A stretch of DNA of 64,000 nt, from NCBI GenBank assembly GCA_048772705.1, contig JBLWGC010000230.1, forward strand, positions 372,001-436,000. Reading direction: 5' to 3'. Shown here piece after piece: positions 43,300 to 53,474 of the stretch. This DNA is from Leidyana gryllorum EB-2025a. Its lineage: Eukaryota; Apicomplexa. The translations under genes were made by a program, and so were the position numbers. The notes below the pieces were generated by a model that ran no database searches, was not told where the DNA came from, and saw only the letters and a program-made list of their open reading frames with translations. The number at the start of each line of letters is the position of its first letter. The first letter of the stretch is position 1.

Positions 43300-43914
43300 C
43301 TCTTAGCCTCCAAATCGGTTTGATACCGCACCCATCAGCCAGCAACCGACCGAACCAACAGGACGTCCACCAAAACATAGGCGTGCTCGCTCATATTGGA
43401 GGGGGGCGTAAGGTGTGAATCTTATTTCCTTCGTCCTACAGGCTCGCGGCCCAGATCTGATAAACGAAGTGAAGTTCTCAGCCAAAATAGACGACCCTTT
43501 CGACCCCAGCGGCTCGAGCTTTTTACTGCGGATACCACGGGCAGCCCGACTTTATTCTATGAGACCTAAGAGGTGATGAACGAGACGTCTCTGACGACAT
43601 ACTACATTATGCGGAGCAGAGAGAGTTTTGAGATCTGAGAGGTAATTAAGAAAGAAGCAGACCGTTGTAACTATGCCAGTGGGCACCGAGCGGTACGTGG
43701 ATTGATGGTGGGGGCGATAGATCGAGAAGATACAGAGTTTGATGACAGAGTTTGAGAGACACAATATTCTGTGGAGCAATTTTCGCACACCTGATACCTA
43801 TGGTGGGTTTTGAGTAATAGAGGTGTGCAACTTTTTGGAGTCACTGTCTTCTCTCCACCTTATTACATCGCTGAATTTACATCTCTCAATTCTTTGCTCC
43901 TTCTACTTTTTGTG
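43300..43914. other. Intergenic, divergent promoter region of member 3 and invertase
   Basis: About 615 nt separating divergent starts. The invertase frame is open upstream to a TTG at 43810, but the first usable ATG, giving a good signal peptide, is at 43915. No repeat or RNA gene was seen. Confidence 0.45.
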
Positions 43915-45996
43915 ATGTTCTGGAGTCGATTGAACTTACTTTTTGCTGCGGTTGCTGGACAGTACTGGGATGAGGCGTGGCGTCCGCAATTCCATCAGAG
44001 CACTCCGCTTGGTTGGGGGAACGATCCTAACGGAATGGTGTTCGATGGCACCCGGTACCACCTCTTCTACCAGCACTATCCTTATGACACTGTGTGGGGA
44101 CCCATGCATTGGGGCCACTCCACATCTGAAGATCTCTTGACCTGGGAGCATCATGATGTGGCTATCAAACCAGTTGGCATTCGCGATTTGGGACCCGTGT
44201 TCCTGGAGATTGAAGGAGTCCAACACCAAATACCCGAGAACGAGTGGCCGAACGTGGGCCAAGCGTTTTCTGGAAGCGCCTACTTGGATAAGGAGAATCG
44301 TTTCAACATGGGTGCGGATACTATAGTGTTGATGTGGACTGAGCATACGGAGATCGCGGATCCAGTCAAGTATCGTCGTGAACGTCAGAGTATGGGATAC
44401 TTGTTGGCGAGAGAGGAGTACAGTACGGTACACTACTGGGACGCCAATGCCCACGGAATCCAGAACGACGCCCAGAGTAATATGGAATACTATGAGGGGG
44501 ACACCAGACACCCTGGTACCTTCGAAACCGACATTCGTGATCCCAAATTTGTAAAGTACGACCAGACTACACAATTGGCAATCGTTGCTAACTGTGATAG
44601 AATGGTCATCTACAGCGCGCCTTTGGGTACCACGAACCAGTGGGTACCAAGAAGTGCTTTCGGCGTCAACAATGGCAAGTTGGATGTCACCTTGGATCTC
44701 AGTACCCACGATCCCGATTGTGACGCCCGCGGACGTACGCAAGGTATTTGGGGAGGCCTTCAAGGGGGCGTGTGGGAGTGTCCTGACCTCATCAAGATGA
44801 CTGTGGAGGGCACGGAGGAGGAGCTTTGGGTTATGATCGTCAGTATCGGTGAGAACCAAGCGGTCAATGACGGCCCCAATACTGGTTCTGCCACAATGTA
44901 CTTTGTGGGTAAGCTCGAGGCCGAGAACAACTTCCAGTTCGTACCGGTTGAGGACTTTGACGCTTACCCGAAGTGGATTGACTACGGCCCCGATAGCTAC
45001 GCTGGTGTCACCTATGACAACACTTCGCCTCCCATCTTCCAAGCCTGGATGAGCAACTGGCTTTACGCGCGCCAAGTACCCACTGGGCTGATTAGCTGGA
45101 GGTCTGGGATGACTCTGCCGCGTACCCTCAAATTGATCAACTTGGGCACCCCTACTTCTCCAGACTATCGCGTGGTGCACAAATTCGTCGATCTCTCACC
45201 TCTCCACGATGACACTGTGAAAGAAACATTCTTCACTATACCAAACGTTGGATTCTCCTCATCCATCCACCGTTTGGGACTTGAGGTTTCTGTCAACTTT
45301 GCTGAGATTGACCTCAAAGAAGTTGGCAACTTTATTGTTCGTTTTTCTGCCAATCCAGACGTCGATGACCCTCAACAAGAGATCGAAGACTTTGTTGAAG
45401 TTGGACTCTATGTGGACACTCAGTTGAACCAAGAATTCAGAATCACTCGCTCCTCTCGGTTCGAATGGAGTGACGATAGAGTTCCGCCCAATGCCGAGGT
45501 CTTCGACAAAGCTGTTGGTCACTTCAAAGCCGCGAGCGTTTCTCGTGCCCCACGCGTTCAAACCGAGAGGGAGGATCTCTCGATCCACGTTGTGTTTGAT
45601 ACTGCATCTGTAGAAGTCTTGTTCGATGATGGTGAAGTGTCTATGACTTCGCTGAGTTTCCCTAACGTGAATCTCACCAAAGTGGCCGTTCAGTCAACGT
45701 CCGGTATGGGCCAGGGTGAATATGCCGCTTTGTTATCCACTGTCTTTGACTATACCACCACCACTCCCTACCCGACCACCACTTCTCCAACTACCACCAC
45801 TCGGCCACCCACCACCACAACCACTACCACCACCACTCCCGTGGCGGCAACATGCCCCACTGTGACCTGTCCTGTGGGACCCACGTGCCCAATCGCACCT
45901 ACCTGTCCAGCCTGTGAGGATTCCGGTAGCGATGGCCTCCTGAAAGTCTCGTCATTTGCTCTGATGTCGGCAGCTGCAATCTATTTCACCGTCTGA
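43915..45996 (+). CDS. Secreted GH32 invertase/fructosidase, probably GPI-anchored
   Basis: A single exon of 693 residues. A signal peptide (MFWSRLNLLFAAVA) precedes the five-bladed propeller of glycoside hydrolase family 32. The three catalytic motifs are present: WGNDPNG with nucleophile Asp37, RDP at 208-210 and WECP with the acid/base Glu288. A beta-sandwich domain follows (about residues 430-610). Then come a Thr/Pro-rich stalk (about 613-642, almost only Thr, Pro and Ser), a Cys/Pro-rich cluster, and a C-terminal hydrophobic tail after DSGSDG that looks like a GPI-attachment signal. The enzyme should hydrolyse sucrose or fructans at the cell surface. Codon choice is biased to C-ending codons. 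Confidence 0.9.
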   Translation: MFWSRLNLLFAAVAGQYWDEAWRPQFHQSTPLGWGNDPNGMVFDGTRYHLFYQHYPYDTVWGPMHWGHSTSEDLLTWEHHDVAIKPVGIRDLGPVFLEIEGVQHQIPENEWPNVGQAFSGSAYLDKENRFNMGADTIVLMWTEHTEIADPVKYRRERQSMGYLLAREEYSTVHYWDANAHGIQNDAQSNMEYYEGDTRHPGTFETDIRDPKFVKYDQTTQLAIVANCDRMVIYSAPLGTTNQWVPRSAFGVNNGKLDVTLDLSTHDPDCDARGRTQGIWGGLQGGVWECPDLIKMTVEGTEEELWVMIVSIGENQAVNDGPNTGSATMYFVGKLEAENNFQFVPVEDFDAYPKWIDYGPDSYAGVTYDNTSPPIFQAWMSNWLYARQVPTGLISWRSGMTLPRTLKLINLGTPTSPDYRVVHKFVDLSPLHDDTVKETFFTIPNVGFSSSIHRLGLEVSVNFAEIDLKEVGNFIVRFSANPDVDDPQQEIEDFVEVGLYVDTQLNQEFRITRSSRFEWSDDRVPPNAEVFDKAVGHFKAASVSRAPRVQTEREDLSIHVVFDTASVEVLFDDGEVSMTSLSFPNVNLTKVAVQSTSGMGQGEYAALLSTVFDYTTTTPYPTTTSPTTTTRPPTTTTTTTTTPVAATCPTVTCPVGPTCPIAPTCPACEDSGSDGLLKVSSFALMSAAAIYFTV

Positions 45997-46967
45997 ACTC
46001 CTGAATAGCAGTCAGACTAATCAAGCCGTTGAATATTCGTATAGAAATATCCTCTTTTAAAAGCTACACGTATACTGCTATGAAATGGAAGAGATTTCCT
46101 GAGAGTCTCTCCACCGATTTTTGTGTAAGCAACCACAAGCCTTCACTTTGAGATCACATTGATCAACACTACTCGACCACTCCCATTCTGGGAGGCCTGA
46201 GCCGTTATCCTCCGGACGGGTCTTTCTGTCCACATTTGGTGGTGCTGTGGTGTGCCGTCTCACATCTGACAGCACGTCTAGACCCATACCCTTCCTCCGG
46301 CCGGTTCGGCACAAATGTCACATAAACTTGGCAGCGCTCGCAATAACTCCCGCGCTTGTCTAATCTGGTGTCTATTCTCATTTTCATTGCCAGTTGCAAA
46401 CCTCTCACCCTCACCTTTAGCTCCTTTCTCCGAGACTCCCAAGTGCACATCTGCGTCACGTCTCCGTCTCGTGTGTGGCAGCTCTCGCTGAAGATGCCAA
46501 GTAGAAAGTTCCGTCCCATTGTCATCCGACGGAGACAGCGCTGACGCTTGAATGTGGGGGCGCACTCGGTCCTCTCAAACTCCGTTCGAACGAACTGGTG
46601 CCCATTCAATGTCTTTTTTGACGGTCTTTAGTCCCATTCTCTGTTGAGACTGTCCTGGCAGCCGCCACCCACCTCGTTGAGGACAATTCACGGACGAGCG
46701 ACGTTATCGTAGACGGACTGACTGACTCTGTTAGCCAAAACCGCTCAACAAGCGATCACAACGCGACTTCTTCAGATGGTATTCTACCACACACGAGCGA
46801 CTAACCTCTCTCTATCTGTACCTTACACTCAAGTATTCTACGCAATCACACTCTCTCTACTCTAAGTGTGTAGGGGTTCAATAAAAGTACCTCTGAACAA
46901 TAAATAACCGCTGATGGACGATATTCATCATTGCAGCGGAGTGAACGGACGGACTATAGTGGCGGGC
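45997..46967. other. Intergenic, only weak frames
   Basis: About 970 nt between the convergent invertase and member 4. On the - strand, frames of 134 and 78 codons (46609-46205, 46314-46078) are basic and Cys-containing, but they start at non-ATG codons and share no motif with known proteins or with the family. AATAAA sequences occur near 46879 and 46901. No gene is called. Confidence 0.4.
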
Positions 46968-48692
46968 TTAGGGGAACAACTTTTTCCACTCTGTGTGCCG
47001 CCCTCGGCGTTTGTATAACATGTCTCTTCTGGCTCGACTGGGTTGAACATAGACCAAACTCGCTCCTCGTTGTTTGGCCATCCGCAGCGGTGCCCTCAAA
47101 TCAGCCATGCGACCCGACTCGATGTCCATCCAGTGGAGTACGTTAGTTTGGCCGACTTTGTTGAGCACTAAGCCACAGTTTTTGGGTGGAGATGGTGTGT
47201 GGGCTCGCAGACGAGTCCAGGGGCTTTTGGATTGTTTCAGGGCATTTTCCACCCGGAGAACGTCGAGAAGTATCGTCCACCCCAAGACTGGATCTTGGAA
47301 GAAGTACACCGGCTCATGGTGTCCCGGTTGAGCCCTCCAACACCACTTCCGCGGACACTTGTTGACTCTGATTGGTGCGCCCGAGTCGAACCTTGGGATA
47401 CTTTTCAACTGAGCCAACAGGCTCTTGTAAGTCATCAACATCGGGTTGGTATCCCATTCAGTGTTTCCGGGATCGTTTGCTTCCAAAGGGGTCACATATG
47501 AGGGCTTGTCGACGACTTTTCCAAACTTGGACACTCTTCGTCGCCCGTTCTCTTCAGGCGAGCCGGCGCCGGTCGTGTCCTCTGACGACTTGATCCTCTC
47601 TATGGCAGCAGTTGATGGCAGCGTCATGGACTGGAGATAGGCGTCTAATTCATCGTGAGTTGGAGGCCTGCCAACGTAGAACTCGCTCGCCAGTAACTCG
47701 CCGTACTCCTCGTCACTTAGCACTTTGTGATGATTGAGCATCTTGGGTTCGAGTTTCCATTTTTCGAGACGAGATGGCAATGCGTGGCCCTTGGGTAGGG
47801 TCTTGGTGAACTCCTTGAACACTCGCAAGTGATGTCTGTACATCTGCTCATGACCGCGCCGGTAGATCGAGCCGCAGAAACCGCTTTGGGCAATTTCTCC
47901 CCATGCCCCATTGCTCTTCTGTTCGAAAAGCACCATAACAGCCGCGTTCTCCGGACGATCTTTGTGAAATTTGAAGGAGTCCACTTCGACCACAAAACGG
48001 AAGGCCACTCGTGAGTCAGAAGGATCTTTGAGGGTGAATAAGACTGGACCCCCGTCGCGTCCATAATTATAGCTCATCGAGATAGTCAAAGGAGCCAAAT
48101 CCGCGCGGTCACGAGTCGCGTCAAGGAAAAAGGCCCCCATAGACAGGAGGGACATCTCAAATGGCCGGAATCTGTCCGCCGAGTCGTAGACACAATGAAT
48201 TTGTGGCCAGGGATCAACTGGCTCGCCTTGTGTTGAATAGTGGAGCCATCTGCCTGACAACTCATCGCCCACATAACCTTGCGGTGACAAGCCACCTTTT
48301 CGCACGAACCAACACATAGAATGAATGTCCCCAAGGGCACTCAAAATCTGGCGAGGTCCAGCGATGGTATGAGGGGAGTCGAGGAACTTCTCGGCCCGCG
48401 TTAGCCGGTCGCGCGCGAGCTGATCGAACCGTTGCTCATAGTTGGCGAGATCGAATTTGTCAGCGAAACCTTTCATTTGCTCCAAAGCTCTTCTTCTCTC
48501 ACTGAGCATTTCGTCCAAAGAGGTGGGTCGGCTCACACGTACTTCACCGGGACACAAACAAGGATCTCTGCCCCCAGTGAAGACAAGTCCCCAAGGCTTC
48601 AGTGACCCAAGAAGGCCCCAAAACAAAGGTTCAGTGGACTGGCGTTGGCTGTGCCGCGCGACAAGAGTGTTCCGATGCAATACGACGCTCAT
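46968..48692 (-). CDS. GW/HW family member 4
   Basis: A single exon of 574 residues; the upstream extension to 48743 starts at TTG, so ATG 48692 is used. The N-terminal signature is EPLFWGLLGSLKPWGLVF with a following CLCPGEV. The central domain has MGAFFLDATRDRADL, MSYNYGRDGGPVLFTLKD, FVVEVDSFK, VMVLFEQKSNGAWGEI, GHEQMYRHHLRV and KTLPKGHALPSRLEKWK. The C-terminal domain has FFQDPVLGWTILLDVL, LVLNKVGQTNVLHWMD and MADLRAPL, ending WKKLFP. Members 4, 5 and 6 form a close trio in tandem. No targeting signal was found. Confidence 0.76.
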   Translation of the reverse strand: MSVVLHRNTLVARHSQRQSTEPLFWGLLGSLKPWGLVFTGGRDPCLCPGEVRVSRPTSLDEMLSERRRALEQMKGFADKFDLANYEQRFDQLARDRLTRAEKFLDSPHTIAGPRQILSALGDIHSMCWFVRKGGLSPQGYVGDELSGRWLHYSTQGEPVDPWPQIHCVYDSADRFRPFEMSLLSMGAFFLDATRDRADLAPLTISMSYNYGRDGGPVLFTLKDPSDSRVAFRFVVEVDSFKFHKDRPENAAVMVLFEQKSNGAWGEIAQSGFCGSIYRRGHEQMYRHHLRVFKEFTKTLPKGHALPSRLEKWKLEPKMLNHHKVLSDEEYGELLASEFYVGRPPTHDELDAYLQSMTLPSTAAIERIKSSEDTTGAGSPEENGRRRVSKFGKVVDKPSYVTPLEANDPGNTEWDTNPMLMTYKSLLAQLKSIPRFDSGAPIRVNKCPRKWCWRAQPGHHEPVYFFQDPVLGWTILLDVLRVENALKQSKSPWTRLRAHTPSPPKNCGLVLNKVGQTNVLHWMDIESGRMADLRAPLRMAKQRGASLVYVQPSRARRDMLYKRRGRHTEWKKLFP

Positions 48693-48964
48693 CTTGTTGA
48701 AGATTGACACCCCTCGTCGACATGGACGGGGCGCTTTTCGCAAAAACCCACAACAGAAATCCCGATTTCAGAGGGGGAAGCTATAAGTATATATTCATGT
48801 CCCGGTACCGTACCACCCGGACACTTGATGTCGGGTCAAGTGTGTGTATGCGCGTCTACGTGTCTGCCTGCAGCTCGAATTCCGCCTCTGATCCACAACA
48901 GGGGAGACGTATGTTTTAAATGATGCAAACATTTTAACAGTGACAGATAGGCGTGTATCTCGGG

Positions 48965-50620
48965 CTACCACCAAATCCACCGCCTAATCGCTTTCAGCAT
49001 ATCGGTGCACATATCTACGCGTCCTGCGGTTCGCTCCTCGGGGAACAGTTGTTGCCAACTCTTCCCGGGAGACTTGCATAACATCTTCGCTCTGGAGCGG
49101 CTGGGGTCGATGTAAACTAATTTTGCTCCGATCTCTCGAGCCTTCTGGAACGGGGCTCGCAGATCGGCCATCTCGTCGGTGGCCAGATCCATCCAGTGAA
49201 TTATGTCAATGCCGCGCATCTCACTCAACACGAGGCCGAGGGTTCGAGCCGAAGTCGGCTCCGCTGACGACTTGTCTTGTGCTTTGACCGCATCCAGAAG
49301 AATACACCACCCGAACATCGGGTCGTTGAACACAAACACCGGAGTCCTTCCGTAGACAGAGAGCTTCCAACACGAGGGGTGTCGGCATTTGGTTGTTTGG
49401 ACTGCGCTCAGATCCTCGAATCCGGGGAGTGTCTGCAATCGAGCCAACAGTTTCTTTTGGGTCATCAGCAGCGTATGCGACTGCAGCATCCGCCTGGTGC
49501 CCTTTCGCAGCAGCTCCAAAGGGGCCTTCAGCACCTCCTTCTCAGCCGACAAATCGAGCAACGGCCTATTCTCGTCAGTACTCGTTGCTGGAAACTCAGA
49601 TTCGATGTCAATCATTGTCTCCTGCCGACCCTCAGCCTCTTCTCCGACATAGAAACCTGTCGTCTGCAGCTCTTTGTAGGCGGCTTCACTGATGACGTCA
49701 GCGTCGAACAACAATTTGGGTTCGTGCTTCCACTGCTCAACCCGAGGCGGGAGCAACTTGCCTTCGGGAAGAGTCTTCCGGAACTCTTCGACCACCCGCA
49801 GGTTGTGTTGATAAATCTGCTCGTGGCCGCCAGTCAGGATGGGTCCGAACAACGCCGTCTCCTCCAACTCCTCCCATTCACCGTTCTCCTTCTGCTCGAA
49901 CAGCACCATAACGGCGAGGTTTTCGGGAATGTCACCGGCGTACCGCTTGAAAGTGTCAACGGCTACGACGAAGCGAGCGTCAGGGCCTATAATCTCCACT
50001 GGGCCCCCGTTCGGCTCAAAGTTATAAAACAGCCACAGGTTCGCCTTCGCCAAATCTGTTCGCTGATGAATTAATTCCAAGCCGAAACTGGCCATTCGCT
50101 GAAGACTGAACTCGAAGGGTCTCGGCTCCTTGTTTACTTCCCGGACAACTTGCGGAAGAGGGTGGACGGGACGACCGCCTGTGTAATAAGGCATCCGTCT
50201 CTTCGAGGTTGGGTCCTCTACGTAGCCAGTCGCTTTCTCTCCCTCAGAATGAACGGCATAATACAGCGGACGGTTGTCCCCCTGAGCCACCGTGTATGCC
50301 CCATTGAGGTCATAGGAGGATTGGAAGTAGTGTCCAGCGGCGTGGCATTCTCGAATTAATTGGCCCCCCCGCTTTTTGGCGAAGTTCGCGACACCCCGAT
50401 CGCCAAAGGCTGTCAGCAGACTGCAGGTAGCTCGCTTTTGCGAGTCGGTGTACTGATCTCGCTCAGCAACCACTTTGCCAGAACAAAGGGCAGCGTCTTT
50501 CTCGGGTGGGAACATCACACCCGAAGGCGTCAATGACCCAATTAAGCCCCACACCACCGGCTCTGTGTGTCTGTTGTGCCTCGTCTTGGCGCATGCGGCC
50601 CGACCTGACTCAATTCTCAT
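48965..50620 (-). CDS. GW/HW family member 5
   Basis: A single exon of 551 residues with a clear ATG at 50620. The N-terminus has EPVVWGLIGSLTPSGVMFP and CSGKV. The central domain has MASFGLELIHQRTDLAKA, YNFEPNGGPVEIIGPD, FVVAVDTFK, AVMVLFEQKENGEWEEL, GGHEQIYQHNLRVVEEF and LPPRVEQWKHEPKLLF. The C-terminal domain has VFNDPMFGWCILLDAV, LGLVLSEMRGIDIIHWMD and MADLRAPFQKA, then GAKLVYIDPSRSRAKML. A short Trp-ending tail follows. It is the clearest representative of this subgroup and lies 272 nt upstream of member 4 in the same orientation. Confidence 0.78.
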   Translation of the reverse strand: MRIESGRAACAKTRHNRHTEPVVWGLIGSLTPSGVMFPPEKDAALCSGKVVAERDQYTDSQKRATCSLLTAFGDRGVANFAKKRGGQLIRECHAAGHYFQSSYDLNGAYTVAQGDNRPLYYAVHSEGEKATGYVEDPTSKRRMPYYTGGRPVHPLPQVVREVNKEPRPFEFSLQRMASFGLELIHQRTDLAKANLWLFYNFEPNGGPVEIIGPDARFVVAVDTFKRYAGDIPENLAVMVLFEQKENGEWEELEETALFGPILTGGHEQIYQHNLRVVEEFRKTLPEGKLLPPRVEQWKHEPKLLFDADVISEAAYKELQTTGFYVGEEAEGRQETMIDIESEFPATSTDENRPLLDLSAEKEVLKAPLELLRKGTRRMLQSHTLLMTQKKLLARLQTLPGFEDLSAVQTTKCRHPSCWKLSVYGRTPVFVFNDPMFGWCILLDAVKAQDKSSAEPTSARTLGLVLSEMRGIDIIHWMDLATDEMADLRAPFQKAREIGAKLVYIDPSRSRAKMLCKSPGKSWQQLFPEERTAGRVDMCTDMLKAIRRWIWW

Positions 50621-51140
50621 TCTTCAGTCAAGGTGTTAAACCCCGATCAAAGTACAAGTGGCCGTTTTTCCCCAAAAATCATCCAATATTTGCGGATTGT
50701 AGTGTGTGTGTTACTTGCTCCACCACCGACGCTGCCCGCAGATCACAATTAGACCATTTCTTACGAAACGTTGGATGGTGGCACGCACATTTGGGAAGAA
50801 TGATTGTCATTGTAGGATGCGGACTCATTAGTCATTTGATGATATCATCAGGTGGCGACAATATGTATGCGCAGCAAACTGGTAGCATATTTTTGGCCAA
50901 GGTGGCCCGTTTTCGGTTGTCCAAAGGACACACTGACAAATAATCTGCGACTTGCTCCCGCCCCGGAAAGCGTAAACGAAAATAGACGTACACACACACA
51001 CACGACACGTGTGACACACAATGCATCTTATCCGCGATTCCATTCTGGGGGACCCTCAACAGATGTGGGCTTGGGATTGGACCTGCTGTTGATGAGGGCT
51101 ACTACTTTTCACACCCGCTGGCACGCAGGCTTCTCGGGAA
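50621..51140. other. Intergenic, nothing recognised
   Basis: About 520 nt upstream of member 5. It contains a (CA)n run next to a CACGACACGTGTGAC motif near 50994-51012. No coding frame with support on either strand. Confidence 0.45.
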
Positions 51141-52805
51141 TCATGAACACTTGCAATACAGATGTCTCCAACGCTTGCCAGGCGATTTGTACAGGATGTT
51201 GGCGTTGCAACCGAAGGGGTCGCCATACAGCAGTTTGGCTCCCAGCGTTTGGGCTTTCCGAATCGGTACCTTCAGATCAGCCATGTCTCCGGTGGCCATG
51301 CTCATCCAATGAATGATGTCAATGTCGCCAACTCTGCTTAGCACCAAACCCATGTTTATTGCTGGAGTCACGGGTGGGGGTGCTGTCCTTCTTATCAGGG
51401 TAGCCTCCAGAAGGATTGTCCATCCGAGCAATGGATCATTGAACACGTATATCGGATGTCTGTTACTCACAGAAAGCTTCCAACACTCCTTTCGGGCGCA
51501 CTTGGTGACTTGGATGGCTTCCGGATCCACGTCGAAACCTGGGATGCCCTTCAGTCGAGTCAAAAGAGTTGGCTGGGACATTAGAACGAGATTGTTCCGC
51601 AAAGTGGTCGTGGTTCCGATAGGACTTATTCCCTCCACGGTCAGCCGCCCCCGCGTTCCGGCAGCAAATGCTGAGCGATCCTTGTCGCTGGAGGCGGACC
51701 CCACAGCTGAGCCTGCGTCTGAGCACCTATGCACAGTCTGATAGTCGGCCTCCTCAGCCGGAGGGAGGTGAGATTCCGCTGCTTTGAGGTCAGAATCCGC
51801 TGATTTCTCCGCCGCTGCTTTCTCCGGACCCAGATAGAACTCTTCGGAAAGTCTCTCGTATGCGGCGTTATCTATCACTCCGTTATCGAACAACATTTTG
51901 GGCTCTCTGTGCCACAGAGTGACCCGAGGCGGGAGATGTTTGTTGAGGGGAAGTGTCTTTTGGAACTTTGCGATCACTCGCAGGTGGTGGTTGTAGATCT
52001 GCTCGTGACCACCAGGTGCAATTCGAGCAAAGTGCCCACTCGCTGCAACTTCCTCCCATTCTCCGGTCTCCTTCTGCTCAAATAACACCAGCACGGCAAC
52101 ATCTCGGGGAGTGCCGGAGCTCTGGTCTTTGAAAGTGTCAACTTCCACAACAAAACTAACACCCGAGCCGATAATCTCAACCGGGCCTCCATGCTCATCA
52201 CAGAAGTTATACTTCATTTGCGATCTCTCCAGACCCTTCCTATCGCGGGTTGCATCCAGAAAGAAGAGGCCCATCGATTCAAGAGTACTCATGAAAGGTG
52301 TAGGAGAATTGCGACGGGTGATACCAACTTGAGAGAGAGGATCGACTGGGTCACCCTTGGCCTTGATGACGACTCGGCGCTCGGAGAGGTCATCTGCCAC
52401 ACAGCTACTCTTGCGCCCCTTTTTGTACATCTTGGCCCAACCTGCGGGACGATGATCTCCCTTTGCTTCTACCAGCCACTGATCCTGAACCCAAAAGTGG
52501 AAGCCTTTTCCTCCTGATTTATTGCGAGCGTTCAACACTCTCCTCTCTCGCTCCTGAAGCATGCTGGGGGTCCACGTTTGTGCAAAGACCTCCAGTTTCT
52601 GTGACGATCTGGCCTGCCGAAGTGGGAGCTGCTCGGGTGGGCATTCGCGGTCGTGAGTCACCGCACCAACACACTCGCAGTGCTCTTTGCCGGCTGGAAA
52701 TAAGAGGCCCCAAGGCTGCACTGATCCAATGAAGCTCCACCACATTGGAGTCGCGGACTCGCTTTCAATTTCCCCCCATTTGATCTGATGGAACCTGACA
52801 TTCAT
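51141..52805 (-). CDS. GW/HW family member 6
   Basis: A single exon of 554 residues; the upstream frame to 52886 starts at GTG, so ATG 52805 is preferred. The N-terminus has TPMWWSFIGSVQPWGLLFP and CECVGAV. The central domain shares long identities with member 5 (GGPVEIIGSG, FVVEVDTFKD, VLVLFEQKETGEWEEV, GGHEQIYNHHLRV, LPPRVTLWHREPKMLF). A Ser/Ala-rich acidic linker differs completely. The C-terminal domain has CWKLSVSNRHPIYVFNDP, LLGWTILLEA, LVLSRVGDIDIIHWMS and MADLKVPIRKA. Conserved blocks alternate with rapidly changing linkers. Confidence 0.76.
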   Translation of the reverse strand: MNVRFHQIKWGEIESESATPMWWSFIGSVQPWGLLFPAGKEHCECVGAVTHDRECPPEQLPLRQARSSQKLEVFAQTWTPSMLQERERRVLNARNKSGGKGFHFWVQDQWLVEAKGDHRPAGWAKMYKKGRKSSCVADDLSERRVVIKAKGDPVDPLSQVGITRRNSPTPFMSTLESMGLFFLDATRDRKGLERSQMKYNFCDEHGGPVEIIGSGVSFVVEVDTFKDQSSGTPRDVAVLVLFEQKETGEWEEVAASGHFARIAPGGHEQIYNHHLRVIAKFQKTLPLNKHLPPRVTLWHREPKMLFDNGVIDNAAYERLSEEFYLGPEKAAAEKSADSDLKAAESHLPPAEEADYQTVHRCSDAGSAVGSASSDKDRSAFAAGTRGRLTVEGISPIGTTTTLRNNLVLMSQPTLLTRLKGIPGFDVDPEAIQVTKCARKECWKLSVSNRHPIYVFNDPLLGWTILLEATLIRRTAPPPVTPAINMGLVLSRVGDIDIIHWMSMATGDMADLKVPIRKAQTLGAKLLYGDPFGCNANILYKSPGKRWRHLYCKCS

Positions 52806-53474
52806 TTTGCAACTTCGAGCTTGTGGAAAAACGCGACCCGTCTTTTCACAAAAGACAGAACTATGGAACCAACACCTGCGTGACACCTCCCTCTACACAC
52901 GTCCATTAGTGGCCTATGGAGCGGTGCAGGTTTCCCACGGACTTGGCAGACTCTACACAGCACCACTGAGCAACAGACATAAGGCAGCGCCGTGCATAGC
53001 TCTCCGCATAGCTGCACAGTCCTCTGTCAGCCCTTAGATTTGCCTGGGTGAAGAGGCGCCCACTCAGTATCCAGCAGGCGCAGAAAGCCTGAGCCATCCC
53101 ACTAACACCGAGGCGACGTTGCTATCTTCCCGTCATGCAGGGATGGGGTGGTGGCCCAGGACAAAAACGCAATAATGTGCCTCAATTGTCTGACCGTCAG
53201 CAGATTAAGATGAGCTGTAGGGACTCTGTGGCCAAGTCCAGGCGTCCCGACAAAAATAACGATGCCCGCACATTGACACAGTCGGGAGGGCCAAGCAGGA
53301 AAAGATATCTCGACTCACGCTGAACACAGCATAAGAACATCCCACGAGACTCATTACAGTGCTGTTTAACGAGCGGCTCTCGAACGGACGTATAAGCGAT
53401 TGAGCTGCCTAACTACAGTGGGCGGGCGTTGACCTCACAACGGGGAAGAAGTGAAAGAGGTGGACATGTGTCTA
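52806..53474. other. Intergenic, nothing recognised
   Basis: About 670 nt between member 6 and the ABCE1 stop. Only short frames are present; the longest on + (53135-53323) is 62 codons of low-complexity, charged sequence with no domain. Confidence 0.45.

Noticed and set aside
43936-45180. A 414-codon frame on the - strand opposite the invertase gene
   Set aside because: It starts at a non-functional position, has no motif, and is a by-product of the biased codon use of the invertase, which leaves the antisense frame free of stops.
46078-46609. Possible minus-strand gene between invertase and member 4
   Set aside because: The frames begin at TTG or GTG, no GT-AG pair joins them convincingly, and no motif is shared with the family.
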